Shown here: piece by piece, positions 1-13,269 of the stretch
Layout of the letters: each line of letters starts with the position of its first letter
Numbering within the stretch: position 1 is the stretch's first letter
DNA from: Aphrophora alni
Lineage: Eukaryota > Arthropoda > Insecta > Hemiptera > Aphrophoridae
DNA length: 64,000 nucleotides
Reading direction: 5' to 3'
Assembly (NCBI GenBank): GCA_963513935.1
Contig: OY740774.1
Coordinates: 25,935,949 to 25,999,948 of the forward strand
Program-made: the position numbers and the translations under genes
Notes under the pieces: model-generated
The model's database searches: none
Seen by the model: the letters and a program-made list of their open reading frames with translations, nothing else
What the model was told of the DNA's origin: nothing

Positions 1-628
1 TGAAACATATAATTAATATTTTCCCTTTTAAATTAAACTTAAATATTGTTTATTTTCTCTTTCTCCAATGGCAGTAGAAAACTTGTTAAGATCTTACAAT
101 AAATAACAACAGGCAAAATGAGTGTTTTAGTTTGGAAAAATACAACTTTTAAAAAGCACTTCTACTTTTCTGTTGTTCCCAATGCCTATTTGTCAGTTGT
201 TTGTTAATTTTGTTTTTAACATGTTTAAATAAATATACAACAAATATTTCCACGGGGGCTAGTTGTAGTTGTGTAAATATACAGTTACTAAACTGTTTAT
301 TAAATTAATAAACTCCAGATATACCATAAGAAAATAAAACTATTTTTTCCAGCCAGAAATGTTTTACGAGCAGAGGAGGTACTAAAGCATCCATATAATA
401 AATTCAACCGTATGTTTTAATTTTTTATTTACTGCCCTGAGTAATATCGGCTATAACATTGTATACAATTCAGGGGATAATATCTGAAGAATGTGTAATT
501 TATATTATTTACGATATCTGAATAAAACTTTGTAAAGTAATCATGTAATATTATTACTAGTGAATACGATCTTGGGAATCCCGAGGGATCCTAACTGTAT
601 CTTCATCTCTTTTCATGCAGTTTTGGAA

Positions 629-715
<87 letters not shown>

Positions 716-1262
716 TTCATTCATCTTTCCTTTCAAGTCTTGCTCGTCCAAATCTTTTATTATTCGAGGAATAGGGGTCTTTATTTAATGTTATGTTCTT
801 CCTTTTTGTATAAGGATATGATAACCTCTTTATACTTCAAGTAAAAAAAATTTTTTTAATAAATAAATAAAATTTAAAAAAGTTCTGCCTAACATATTGC
901 TCTGATAACATATTTCTAGTTATAATCACTGGTACTTGAGCCGAAAACTTCTCCATATATATTTTATAAGACAAAACGTTTAATTATATTTATTATCGTA
1001 AAACATTTCTCTTTATTGTCAATATCGCTCTGTCTATGTAATACATTCATTAAAGTTTCAATACTTTCTTTATTGTTTCTCCATCCTGCACCTCCACTCA
1101 ACCTATCCACCAACATAGCTCCCTGCTCAAGTAAAAGAACAAAATACATTCCCAAAGCACAATCTCTACCTTTTAGTCTTCATTGCATCTATACCTCGTC
1201 TTATCCGAATCACGTATGAGTTATTTCTTTTACACGGTATATAACTGTACTCTACTTTCATC
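1..1262. repeat. Left arm of a large inverted repeat
   Basis: The first 1262 bases reappear in reverse complement at 3217-5129. Position 1 pairs with 5129. The window cuts the arm, so it may extend further left. The arm contains a long CT microsatellite and a copy of a dispersed ~200-bp family. It holds no credible coding region. At 1099-1103 it preserves the uninterrupted target of the solo LTR found in the right arm. Confidence 0.85.
632..718. repeat. (CT)n microsatellite
   Basis: Almost pure CT dinucleotide run with two interruptions. It pairs with the shorter GA run of the opposite inverted-repeat arm. ORFs reading through it are low-complexity artefacts. Confidence 0.95.
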
Positions 1263-1937
1263 TAGTAACTTCCAGTACTCATCTAGATTTCTCAAAAATT
1301 ACTGAACGAATTGCAATGAAACTTTGAATATAGCTTCCTCATAGGTAATAGGTGCTCACTAAGAAATCTTTTAAAAACTTTTGCGTTTAAGCATGTTAAA
1401 AAAAAAAAATCCGAAATTAAAATTTTCTCTAAACTACAAAGGAAAACTAGCTGAGGCTTCTTACATTCCTTCTTTTCAAATTTTGGATGCTTATGGTATA
1501 CAAAATACGCAAAAGGATAATGTTTTTTAGCTAAAAATCGGCTCTAAATACAAGATTTTAAAAAATCACTAAAAACGAAAATGACGGCTGGTATTTCTCT
1601 TTGACCGATGGAGTTTATTCTTTCAACTGATTAGATTTGAAATGTTTACAGTTTTTCCTCATATGTTAAAATGCCTTTTTGTTTCAATATTTACATAAAA
1701 ATCAGTATAGTCAAACTTAGTAAAAACTTTAAATTAAAACGATATATTTTAAGCTTTTTCATGTTAGATAGTAGTTTACAGGAATAAAATTTTCAGTGCT
1801 AAACAGCGGTCATTTTTTTTTTTTATTTTTTTTTTTTTCCACGACCATAGTAGGATACGGACGGGTATTCAACGAACACTTAAATAGAATACAATTACGT
1901 TAAAAAGACTGAAAATACCAACCATAAAAATCTAATA

Positions 1938-2089
<152 letters not shown>

Positions 2090-2253
2090 CTCAATCACAT
2101 AAAAACTACTGGACCCATTAAGCTGAAATTGTACATGGACATTCTTAGGGTCCCTGTTTGTAGGCCTATTTTTATTTAGAAATTCCATCAGAGCACCGCC
2201 CCACTGGCCTTGAAAATTCCCTTAACACTCAATTATCTATACGTTAACCCCGT

Positions 2254-2276
2254 ATGAAGGACGGGTACTCTGCTAG
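2254..2276 (+). mobile_element. Possible Helitron-like 3' terminus
   Basis: A short hairpin (CCCGT, seven-base loop, ACGGG) is followed a few bases later by CTAGT and then T. Helitrons typically end in a hairpin plus CTRRT and insert before T. The stem is only 5 bp and no matching 5' end was found, so this is a weak call. Confidence 0.25.
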
Positions 2277-2509
2277 TTACTTATAGTCAAAACTCCATCC
2301 TACCGCTTAAGGCCAAATAAGGAAGCCGAAGGGGGGACTACAAAGAGAACGCCAATTGTTGTAGTATCACCTTGATTTCTTTCTACTCTGTTTAAACACC
2401 CTGCGTGATTTGGCTCGTAGAATGTTATACCTTTCAAGATTTTCAATAGCATGTCTTCGATTAAACTCCCATCACTACATTCATCATTCCAGCATAGAGC
2501 TGGTGGACG

Positions 2510-2650
2510 TTCAGGTCTCGTCGATTTTTTCATAACATTATTCTCGGCTGCTGTAAGGATTGCTGATGTAAAAGAAAGTACAGCGTCATTAATAGGAACA
2601 TTAATATTAATATTGAGTGATACCTGTTCGTAAGCGAAACCATCTCCCAT
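2510..2650 (-). pseudogene. LINE ORF2 remnant (endonuclease-RT linker)
   Basis: The first ~55 residues of a 116-residue minus-strand reading frame resemble the linker between endonuclease and reverse transcriptase in Jockey-type LINEs: a hydrophobic helix followed by a Trp-Asn-Asp-Glu-Cys motif. The rest of the frame does not continue the similarity. I read it as a short decayed fragment; it could be chance. Confidence 0.35.
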
Positions 2651-3378
2651 AGTATCTTTCCATTTTGCTTTTTCTATTAAAGCAAAACTTACAACGGGGG
2701 AGGTTAGAAAATGCTAGCATAATAAATGCTTTAAGTATAAAAAAGAAAGGACTACTCAAATTAGTGGCAATTAATTAGTGGCTACAAAATGATAGGGTAA
2801 TAGTTTTCCAACCACCTGAGCTGCTGAATTTTCATTAAGGAGAATCAACTCCAAACGGGATCGAGTCCTGTCTAGGACTGCAGATTTTCGGTCACCATGT
2901 TGTAAGTAGTTGTAAATAATGGTGGGCATAAAATTTCCTACGAAAAGAAATGGAGCAGGGAACAAATCAGATCAACAAATTTGACATCGACGAACCCGTC
3001 ATATGATTTAATTCAGATAAGTTTATATAAGAAGGATAAGTGTTGATATATAAGAGGAGTTGTATTACCGCTGGTGATTGAAGAGAAATAGAATAATAAT
3101 CTAATAGACATGGGTATGTAACAATAGAAGTGTCGAAAGGCTGTGAAAGAATGAGAAAACATCAAATGGTTGCCGAATGTGAAAGATAAAATGAATAGGA
3201 GATGAATGTTGTTGGATGAAAGTAGAGTACAGTTATATACCGTGTAAAAGAAATAACTCATACGTGATTCGGATAAGACGAGGTATAGATGCAATGAAGA
3301 CTAAAAGGTAGAGATTGTGCTTTGGGAATGTATTTTGTTCTTTTACTTGAGCAGGGAGCTATGTTGGTGGATAGGTTG

Positions 3379-4036
3379 TGTTGCGTGAATTTTGAGAGGT
3401 ATTATTATTCCGGAGGACCAAATGTTGAAGTGTGAATTTTGTCAGATTAAAAAAGAGAATTATGTATTACAAAGAATTAACATATAATAGGCAATCTGTG
3501 TGATAAAGATTTGAGTAACATAAATTGTCCGTTACCTTGTCTGAAGAGATGTCCAAGCGTCTTCCTGGTGAACGGCGTCCTCAGTGCACTGGGTCTCACT
3601 TGTGATGCTACAGGTAATGGTAAATGTTACTCTTAAACACACAGATCACTTGACACATTTATTGAATAGCACAAAAGCGTGAAGTGGGCACGAAGTGTAT
3701 GCACGGAGTTGTAGCAAAAAACTAACTATAGCGAATTATACGTCGACTGATGCGAAGTTAAGTGTAAATAGCGTAACGTGGGCACGCGAACTGTACGCAC
3801 GGAGTTGTACAAGACATACTAACTAGGGACCACGAGGGTAGGTAACGCTTCGCGTCCATGATCACGTGATTTCCGTCCACCGATCAGAAACATTGCAAAT
3901 GATGTCATTATACCTTGGACTTGATATTCAAGGCAAAACACCCCTTGAATTAGGGAATGGACTATTCCGAAGTGGCGTGTTATAGTAGAAAGAGAAAATT
4001 TATGTAAACTGAAAAATGAAGCATAAGTACTGAACA
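3379..4036. mobile_element. Solo LTR (658 bp) with 5-bp TSD
   Basis: The insertion begins TGTTG and ends GAACA, with inverted TGTT/AACA tips. It is flanked by direct repeats GGTTG at 3374-3378 and 4037-4041. The opposite inverted-repeat arm has a single CAACC at 1099-1103, which is an empty site. Length, TG..CA ends and a 5-bp TSD fit a solo LTR of a Gypsy- or BEL-type element. No internal region is left. Confidence 0.75.
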
Positions 4037-4344
4037 GGTTGAGTGGAGGTGCAGGATGGAGAAACAATAAAGAAAGTATTGAAACTTTAATGAATGTATT
4101 ACATAGACAGAGCGATATTGACAATAAAGAGAAATGTTTTACGATAATAAATATAATTAAACGTTTTGTCTTATAAAATATATATGGAGAAGTTTTCGGC
4201 TCAAGTACCAGTGATTATAACTAGAAATATGTTATCAGAGCAATATGTTAGGCAGAACTTTTTTAAATTTTATTTATTTATTAAAAAAATTTTTTTTACT
4301 TGAAGTATAAAGAGGTTATCATATCCTTATACAAAAAGGAAGAA

Positions 4345-4429
4345 CATAGTGTAACATTAAATAAAGACCCCTATTCCTCGAATAATAAAAGATTTGGACG
4401 AGCAAGACTTGAAAGGAAAGATGAATGAA

Positions 4430-4499
<70 letters not shown>

Positions 4500-4572
4500 T
4501 ATTCCAAAACTGCATGAAAAGAGATGAAGATACAGTTAGGATCCCTCGGGATTCCCAAGATCGTATTCACTA
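4345..4572. repeat. Copy of a dispersed ~200-bp repeat family
   Basis: The segment starts near AAATAAAGACCCC, continues with a CCTCGA-like block and a 'gacgagcaagacttgaaagg' stretch, and ends with 'agttaggatccctcgggatt'. Similar ordered blocks occur near 7668, 10760, 12340 and 62430, and inverted at 560-800. It is probably a SINE or MITE family; its ends are not defined. Confidence 0.45.
4434..4498. repeat. (GA)n microsatellite
   Basis: Pure GA run in the right inverted-repeat arm, shorter than its CT partner in the left arm. The length difference is normal slippage. Confidence 0.95.
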
Positions 4573-5104
4573 GTAATAATATTACATGATTACTTTACAA
4601 AGTTTTATTCAGATATCGTAAATAATATAAATTACACATTCTTCAGATATTATCCCCTGAATTGTATACAATGTTATAGCCGATATTACTCAGGGCAGTA
4701 AATAAAAAATTAAAACATACGGTTGAATTTATTATTCGGATGCTTTAGTACCTCCTCTGCTCGTAAAACATTTCTGGCTGGAAAAAATAGTTTTATTTTC
4801 TTATGGTATATCTGGAGTTTATTAATTTAATAAACAGTTTAGTAACTGTATATTTACACAACTACAACTAGCCCCCGTGGAAATATTTGTTGTATATTTA
4901 TTTAAACATGTTAAAAACAAAATTAACAAACAACTGACAAATAGGCATTGGGAACAACAGAAAAGTAGAAGTGCTTTTTAAAAGTTGTATTTTTCCAAAC
5001 TAAAACACTCATTTTGCCTGTTGTTATTTATTGTAAGATCTTAACAAGTTTTCTACTGCCATTGGAGAAAGAGAAAATAAACAATATTTAAGTTTAATTT
5101 AAAA

Positions 5105-5421
5105 GGGAAAATATTAATTATATGTTTCATATGTGAGGGCGGTATGTTGTAAAATTTGGTACCAAGAAAGAAGAATCTTTTTCCACTCACGTTTTATAAT
5201 ATTTAGCAAATGGAAAATATTAATTATATGTTTCATATGTGAGGGCGGTATGTTGTAAAATTTGGTACCAAGAAAGAAGAATCTTTTTCCACTCACGTTT
5301 TATAATATTTAGCAAATGGAAAATATTAATTATATGATTCATATGTGAGGGCGGTATGTTGTAAAATTTGGTACCAAGAAAGAAGAATCTTTTTCCACTC
5401 ACGTTTTATAATATTTAGCTA
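5105..5421. repeat. Tandem array, 106-bp unit, three copies
   Basis: Three consecutive near-identical units containing TATGTGAGGGCGGTATGTTG and AAGAAAGAAGAATC. The array abuts the end of the inverted-repeat arm and shares about 20 bp with it. It may be part of a terminal satellite of the inverted structure. Confidence 0.9.
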
Positions 5422-5479
5422 ATATAACAAAATCCTTGCTAACTTCTCATTGAGCAATGTATTACAACCCCTTCATACA

Positions 5480-6860
5480 ACGTCTCCAGAAATACATATT
5501 AGTAAAACAACACCAAAGAGACATAACAGAAGTATGTAACACTGATGGAAATACAACAATTCCATCTCGACGAGGGATTAAGTCAATCAATTTGCACAGC
5601 TTTAAATGAACTGAAAATTGTGAAGAACAAGAAACAATTATAATACACCGTATAGATACGTTTACTCTAGAATACTTTAACCTCTAGTTATACCAAATGC
5701 TTCAAATGATCACACAAAAGTAATTATTACAATAATAAACGCATCCCTTGCACCAGCTTGCAATCTACCTTTGGAGTTAAGAATAAATTTTAATTACACA
5801 GTTACTACGTGTAGCATAGTCCCAACATCTTCGTTATTTGTTATGTTTGCAAATTTAATTAAATTATTCTAGGTCACTGTGTTAGCAATTATCTTTTGTT
5901 TTCTTTAGACACAGAATTGAATTTTATTTAGACAATATTACTGTTCTTGTTTAGATAAAAGGACTATTTCAAGAAGGTTTTCGCAAAATAATATTACACG
6001 ATTTGAATGTAACATTAAATTTAATACAAACTATGTAAAACTAAAATTTTAATCAAACTTAAAATATCGAATTTAAAGAATGTTTTTAGTTCTCCAGAAA
6101 TACAGATTAGTAAAATAACACCAAAAAGATATGAACAAGTAGGATAGGATCGTGCAACGATATTGATGAAGGAATTTCAACTAATTGATGAGAATGAAGT
6201 CTTAGAATCAATTTACACAGAATTAAATAAACTTAAACTAAATAACTAAAATATGAGTTATACTTCAATCAGATATAACCCCTCTTGACCTTTAGTTTTA
6301 ATAAATGGATTTCATGTTGTAGCAATGTTTACACAGAAATAATTAAACACTTTTGATGCTCTCCAGTTTGCACCCATAAAGGTTCATCTACAGTGAGTAC
6401 AGTCTTGGAAATCCTGTATCTACATATTTTTGTCCATGAGTTTTTGGATTAGAAAACCTCTCTTTCATTTTTTCTATTAGGTATCTCTTAACCAACTCTT
6501 TCTTCCCTGGCGTCATTATGTTATGTTTTCTTCTTCGGTTTGTTTTATTAAGCGATGATGACTTAAATATTATCGTCTTTAAACAGCAAGGAAAATTCAC
6601 CAGTTTCGCGTTCTTAAAAACTAATTAGTTCTGTTACATGTTTAATAAAACCCAGATCTTTTGCAACGTGAAGTGTTTTAATTTAATTAAAGTATTCTTT
6701 TAAGAATTATCTTTTGTCTTATGTAGGTAATGATTTGAATTTGCGAGAAAAAATTACTTTTATGTTTTACGTTTAAAATATGTTTTAAGAATTTTTTTAC
6801 AAAAGGTATATTAAAAATTTGTAAAGTAAAATTTAATGTAATTTAACATAAACGACATGA
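5480..6860. repeat. Diverged tandem duplication (about 0.6-0.8 kb)
   Basis: The block starting 'ccagaaatacatattagtaa' at about 5487 recurs at about 6096 in diverged form. Both copies are followed by matching stretches such as 'caatttgcacag' and 'caatttacacag', and later 'caattatcttttgt' and 'gaattatcttttgt'. No coding potential is seen. The rest of 5422-7270 is AT-rich with nothing I can call. Confidence 0.5.
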
Positions 6861-7271
6861 GTTATATAATTAAAAGATTATAAGATTGTTGTATAAAGAG
6901 TCATCTAGAGGTATTGATAGTTATAATAAATTAGGCATAAAATAAATACTGTTACTTAAAACTGAAACCTATACTCATTTCTAAGGTGTTGGCAGAGACC
7001 TGTTTAATCAATAAAGCTCGTCGATTAAAAGATAAAGTTTAGACAAAGAGGGTGATATGGGAATCAAAACTCATTACTTAGAAACATTTATGCTTCAATC
7101 TAACAATTCACAACGGAAGAGATTTGTTATTAGGCTGATATTTAGGAATAGAATTTTTTTCAATTCCAAATACTTTGATTTGTTTAATGTATATTATAAA
7201 CAAGTATTGAGATTATTTTGTGAGATGGTATGAAATTAAAATTAAACCGGAAGACATTTCTCACAATTACA

Positions 7272-7442
7272 AAGCTTATTTACTCAAACGTGTTTCAACG
7301 AATATGTTGCTAACTTCAGTGATCTATAAGCTACAATAATCGAATTATAATTTAGTATCTAATTATTTCCAGTTACAGTTCGATTATTGTAGATTATGAA
7401 TCACTGAAAATGGCGACATTGTCGTTGAAACACATTTGAGTT
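7272..7442. mobile_element. MITE-like hairpin element (~170 bp)
   Basis: The two halves are imperfect inverted repeats: ACTCAAACGTGTTTCAACGA with a later TACAATAATCGAA on the left, and TTCGATTATTGTA with CGTTGAAACACATTTGAGT on the right. There is no ORF. A related hairpin lies at 58806-59000, which supports a small non-autonomous DNA transposon family. Confidence 0.65.
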
Positions 7443-9585
7443 AATTATTAACGTATTATTTGTAAAAAAAACTCAATTATTTGTATTACTTTCTCTATTA
7501 TATTTCAAGCCCAGATAATTTAAAATTAAAAAAGGTAAGCTGTTTTGAAGCGATAGAGAATCATATTTATATTAATGCTGTTTGGAGCTGCTTTAATGTG
7601 ATGATAGATTTAGCAAAAATCAATCAGTCCCACCCATCTCACATCGCCTTACAGAAGAAAAAAAGTATAAAATAAAGACCCCAAGCCCTCGTGTAATCTA
7701 ATAACGTAAAGATCAGAAGAAAATAACCTAAGATTACATAAAACAAAGTATAGATACCTCGGAATTGAGAAACCAGTACTCACTTTTGGTGAGCCCCGGA
7801 GAGATAGTAAATTTGGTCATGAAGGTACAAGAAGTACCAGCTGCTATGGTTTGAGAAGCTGATACGAAATATCCCTTTACCTAACTCTTTATTGGGCTGT
7901 CGAAATCCCATCTAATACACATGATTGAATTATGGATTAGTAGAAGTATATTTCTCCACTAAGAAAAGTTTGCAGGAGTAGAGGAGAGGAAGAGGGTCAT
8001 CCTGTTCTAAAAGTATAAAGGAAATGAAGTATTTTTCACTGAGCCGGTAAGGCTTAAAGCAAGGAATTCTCGGTTAACTAGACACTGTCCAGTGGTATAT
8101 CACGTACGAATAATATTTTTGAAAGAACGAGACGTTAGTCAATTCTACTTCCATGGAACAGAGAAAATTGAATATGATTTGTGACTGAGAGGTATTTACT
8201 CGATAGAGACTTTTGCAATATTAGAAGACCTGTAATGGGACTAAAGTCTTTAGGCTTGCTGATTAAAAAAATCATAATTGACTCCATTGAATAAATATTC
8301 TACAAGTTGCAGTGAAGTTTCTGAGAAACGCATGGCACTGAGACCACTCCAAAACCTTAAAAAAATTGACTAATCACAATTCCATTATTGATTAACATGA
8401 CATGTTGAATAACACTTGTAGATTTAACTTACTTGTACAATTACACCAGTAATATCAAGAGCTTACGTATGTTGTGTTTTGCTTTTATATAAGAGAGGAT
8501 CTATAATATTGAAGAAAGACAACCAATATTTATAGATTTTTGTATTTATTTTACTCTATAAAGTATAAAACATTATTGGAAATTCTATGTGATAATATTT
8601 CCGTAAAAAAGGTACTATTTTTACTTTGTCGCGTGTACATGACAGAGAAAGCTATGTGATGAGGCAATTTCCCCATGTTGTTGAAAGGAGAAATACCTTT
8701 TAAACATACTTATAACAAAATATTTAAAAAATGGAAAGGAAAGAGACATAAGAAAAACCCATTGTCGTCGAATATTGTAATAGCATCAATGTCGGAAAAA
8801 TAAGACCTAATAGGACAGGTAAAAGAGACGGATCTAACCCAAGAGTATATGCAAAAATGTTTGAGTGTGAAATGGTGTCTGTCTGTCGTCCAATCAGCCC
8901 TCTTCACCTCAAAAGAATGAAATAATTTTGACCAAATTAATTATTTAGACATATTTTTTCTTATCTCGTTGTATTTTTATATTCAATTGCTTTATAACAC
9001 AAAAATTGAGAGTAGCTGCCATACCACAAATATTAAAACAATTATTCAAACGATTTTTAATCAAATTTAAAACATACTGGCGACAGGTTTGTTTCATAAT
9101 TTTTAAAGTAAACAAAAACTCTATTTTTCTTTTCATACAATTTAATTTATTAGTTTAGGTTGAAATCAAGTAAAGCTTTATCGAAATTATTTACATCGAT
9201 TTTGAACAATAAGTTTGATTATGTCCTCACAGGTTAAATAGTAGCAAAATTTTCGTTTGAACCGAACTCGTGTAGATTAAAACTTTTAATTTTAGTCTGG
9301 AGTGTCGCTTAAACTTTGAAGTAAATTAAGTTTTGGTTTTGTGTATGTGTGTGTGAACACGTTAGCGAAACGTTCAAAGAACTATTTACAATTTAAAAAA
9401 TATAACACTTGTTTGTCAAATTGCTCATCTTTAAATAAATAAGACCTCTTTTACTCGCCATTCTGGAGTCGGTTACTCAGATGATTAGATAATAGCTTTT
9501 AGAAACTTGTTTGCTCATGAGAGTAATGTTTACTAATTTCGTTAATGTTGGGTGATGGTATATATTATTACACAAGGATAGGCAT
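7443..9585. other. AT-rich region without a gene
   Basis: Contains one copy of the dispersed repeat family at about 7668-7800 (AAATAAAGACCCC start). I see no other coding, RNA or mobile signal. ORFs here are short, AT-driven and lack recognisable motifs. Confidence 0.5.
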
Positions 9586-9589
9586 AATA

Positions 9590-9905
9590 TTAACGTCAGG
9601 GATATTTCCTGAAATATATAAAACTGCCAAAGTTGTGGTAGAACAGGCGAGAGTAATTATCGTCCTATATTTCTTTTAAGCGTTTTATAAAAGATAGTTA
9701 AATAGCAGCTGATCACCCACTGCAATAAAAATGAAATATTAACGCAGTGTGAATACAGCTTTAGGGGGGATCAGCTCATGATCTGGCTCGCAACGTCAAT
9801 GATGCTACTAGGAGTAATAAAGGAAGTATTGTTGTTTTTCTGGATCTAGCTAAAACATTCGATTCTGTTGACAGAGCAAAACTACTTTGACAATTGAATA
9901 TCTGT
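9590..9905 (+). pseudogene. LINE reverse-transcriptase fragment (motifs 0 to A)
   Basis: Plus-strand translation of 9825-9890 gives VVFLDLAKTFDSVDRAKLL, the reverse-transcriptase motif A region of non-LTR retrotransposons with its catalytic Asp. Upstream pieces read GIFPEIYKTAKVV and YRPIFLLSVL, matching the motif 0/1 area in order, but with frame changes and stops. This is a decayed LINE fragment. Confidence 0.7.
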
Positions 9906-11709
9906 TTTATGTAATCATTCTCGTAGAACTTATGATTGAAATGTAATTGCAAAAAGAAGAAAATATATTTAGATCCTTTGAGAACATTTATAAGGTGACT
10001 TTTTATTCATGAAACTCGGTCATTATTTTCAAGACCATTATAAATTTATCTTACTTGTCTTTTAATGAGCAAGTCTTCTTGCATTCACATTTTCATCCTG
10101 CTTACTAGTACTAACTTTTATTTCATTTAAAAGTATGTACATAAATTACTAAAATGTAGAAAACATCAAATTTACTCTAGAGAGACTAAATATATAATTG
10201 GGTTAAGAGATAGTACTATATCGATAAAGGAACAAGTAAAATTCGTTATTGGTCTGTACACTAACAAGTTTAATTAGAAATTATTTGAAACGAGGTTGGA
10301 ACCAACAGCTGTAAAGTAATTGTTCACTCACTAAATTGGTCATTTCATTCAATTACTAATTTAATGTTAAAAAGAGATTCCACAACATATTCCTTTTATA
10401 CTGTCTGCATGGTTGATGTAGTGTTCAGTAGAGTTTATTATAACGAATATGCTATTATATCGTTATTGTTGTTTGTGTTTCTGTGTGTGTGTGTGTGTGC
10501 GCGCGCGCGCGCTCTCCTATCAGTTTTCTCTTCATTGAATCTCGTTATATTCTGATCATGACGCTATTAGAGTGGTAGAGGGCTAGTAATCTTAATTTTC
10601 CGTTTTTTTTTGACATTTTGTTTTATAAGGGTGTGATGACTGGAAGGTTTATTGTCTCTACACAACAAAGGAAAACAATACATATAAAATGACTACCAAT
10701 ATTGTTTTCCTTGTTGTTTAAGGGAAAAAATCTTTCGACCATCATCGCCTTATAAAAAAATGAAGAAATAACATAAAGACCATCTAATACTCCATAGCGT
10801 CAGGGAAAGGTGAGGAATAGAGTTTGTCAAGAGTATCCTGAGGATCCACAATTTTGTCTTTCACAGATATTATTTTGTTTTTAGAGGTTACGATCTTTTT
10901 TTGGTGCAAACAGGATCGAAATAGATTTCCATAACAATACCGCACCAGATGATTTTTGATCTGCTGAGGATTTTTTGTTAATACTTTTTAAAATGTTTAC
11001 ACCATAGAAGCCAAATATAAATATAATATATAAACCAAAACCAAATTGAAGAAAATGATCGAGTTCTGAAAAACGAGTACAGTGAATTAAATTACATAAC
11101 GCACGAATTAAGTCTAGTTTTATTATTTTTATTTGAATTACCGTACTTGGAATTTCGTGTACTACATATCAACTATCTTTAATATTAAGTATTATAGAAC
11201 ATAATAAAAGAGATAATACTAATAAAAACACGCAATATGCACTAGCTTTGTTGTGTCAACAATAAGCTCTTAACTTTTTATCTAAAACCTATCCTGCTTA
11301 AAAGCCATAGATTAGATAACAAATCAATAATGACAGACATTAAAATTTGTCCATCGCGTACTACAAACACTTAAGCAAAACTGTTAATTTCTGTAGAAAA
11401 GTGAATGATGTAACTTTATACCAGTTAGGCGAATAAAGACGGGGCAGTAACCTAATACACTGAAAAAAATAAATCTATCAATAAAGGCTTTGCCAAATGA
11501 GCTACTTCGCTTCTCTTTGTTATTCTAACAATAAGTCATTTTTATTTTAATTATATGTTTGTTGAATAAGGTTAAATATTGACGTATTTACAACTTTACG
11601 TGCTTTATATTTAATGTTGTTTATGTAAAACTGTATTTGTCCATATATTCTTTTAAAATAATGTGTGTCGTTATCAAATGACGTGACAAGTTTCTCAGTT
11701 AACATATAT

Positions 11710-11756
<47 letters not shown>

Positions 11757-13265
11757 AAATATTGACTGTCGTCATAAATAATTTAGTGTCGTACAATATC
11801 CCATACATCTGGTATTAATTTGTTTTTGAGAATTCTTGTGATAGTTTTGTCACGACTATATATGTGACATAAGACAAATAATATATTATTTATAACTACT
11901 TTATTTTAAAATAATATAAATTTAAATCCTGTCGACTATTTTGATTTTGTTTAAACATTGTTTTCTATGTTTTATAATGTTTCTTTGAAATTGAAATTAA
12001 TCTTACCTACAAGTTTCAAAATGTTTTGCTCTAAAAATGTTTACAATTTCACAAATTAACTCATGTATGTTTTTCTAAACATTTACATCCACCAAGTCAG
12101 ATTTTATGCTTTATCCATTATTTGACTTACTTTTAGACAGAATGCGCCATGGGAACATGAGGATTTAAAAAAATTAAATAATGCTTTAATAACATCTTGT
12201 TACCTAACTGCTGCAGATATAATGCCGTTGAGGCCATAACTTCAAGCACATTTCGCATCGCTGTATGTTCCATGTTGTCTGGTATTTTTATGATTTTACA
12301 AATATCGCTCATCTTCACCTAGTAAAAAAGGAAAGACGAGAACATAAAATAAAGACTAATGACTCTCGAGCACTCTAACAGCGTCAAGGCAGGAAGAGGA
12401 CAAGAGTTTTTCAAGATAAATCTGATAGGAAAGATGAAACAGAGGGCTCTAATTAATGACTACATAATAAGCTGTAGATCCAACTAGAGCCCCTCAAGTT
12501 TACTATGTCCCTACTCACTATAGTGAAGCCCTAAGGGTTTTCATATATGATAACTTCGGGTTTTTATTGCTCTTAGGTTTATTAATATACACTCTAGACA
12601 TATTTGAGTGTACCAGAAAAAAAGTCGTATACAGATGTATAGAAGCTTGAATTGTGTGTCAGCCATGAAATATCTCCTACTCTGGGAACCACATGGGCTG
12701 GACACGTCTTTTAAATCAAAACAAAAGATGTTTGGCAGCAGGTGGTGTTACAAAATCCTGCTGGAATCAACACCACACTCAGATAGACATTCAATTAGGA
12801 TCAAGGAACTCTTTTATAACATCTTTAACCGAGCAGAATTTAAAGTCACCACTTTCCTCCTTCCGTCTTTTTCAGAGAATTAATAACCAGGATTCCAAAA
12901 GTTGTCATAGCTCTCCAGACAATGTACAGATGAACTGTAAAGTGGTCGTATCTGATGTTGCTGGAGGTCCAAATCAAACCAGTAACGAAAATTCTATTTA
13001 TTCTCTGTGGTAGGTAAGTAAATGTAAATTCCCTTTGTCCCTCATCATTTAAATTCATCCGTAAGTAAGTTAAACAAATTGTCACAGCACTTAGCTTTTG
13101 CGCCATTAGCAACGAATAAATAAATAAAAAGTTCAAATCCTTGTTCAAATACAACGAGATAAACCAACTTCTAAATGATTTCTGGTTATTAGTTGAGGTC
13201 TTATTGATTCTATCAACATATGGTGAGATTTTCGGGTGAGGTGAAAAGTAGTAGTAGGTGAAATC
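9906..13265. other. AT-rich region with dispersed repeat copies
   Basis: Holds a small GT/GC microsatellite (10482-10511), a short hairpin-like stretch near 10640-10760 built on ACAACAAAGGAAAACAATA and its inverted partner, dispersed-family copies near 10760-10860 and 12340-12545, and a TA microsatellite at 11716-11755. ORFs at 12.6-13.3 kb overlap each other on both strands and show no known motif. I see no gene. Confidence 0.5.
11716..11755. repeat. (TA)n microsatellite
   Basis: Pure AT dinucleotide run. Confidence 0.95.
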
Positions 13266-13269
13266 CACT

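Larger units (their letters stand above)
3217..5129. repeat. Right arm of the inverted repeat, interrupted by a solo LTR
   Basis: Reverse complement of 1-1262. It is collinear except for a 658-bp insertion plus target duplication at 3379-4041 and a shorter GA microsatellite. Arm similarity is high, with scattered substitutions. The outer end (AAATATTAATTATATGTTTCA) resembles the unit of the 106-bp tandem array that follows directly. Confidence 0.85.

Noticed and set aside
560..844. Ser-Leu or Arg-Glu repeat ORFs (also 4319-4570)
   Set aside because: Translation of CT/GA microsatellites in the inverted-repeat arms.
5421..5760. CRISPR-like array in the 106-bp repeats
   Set aside because: Units are directly joined without unique spacers, and the context is a eukaryotic satellite.
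12608..13268. Overlapping 91-140 aa ORFs on both strands
   Set aside because: No motifs, mutually overlapping, and in a repeat-rich AT region. Coding is not supported.
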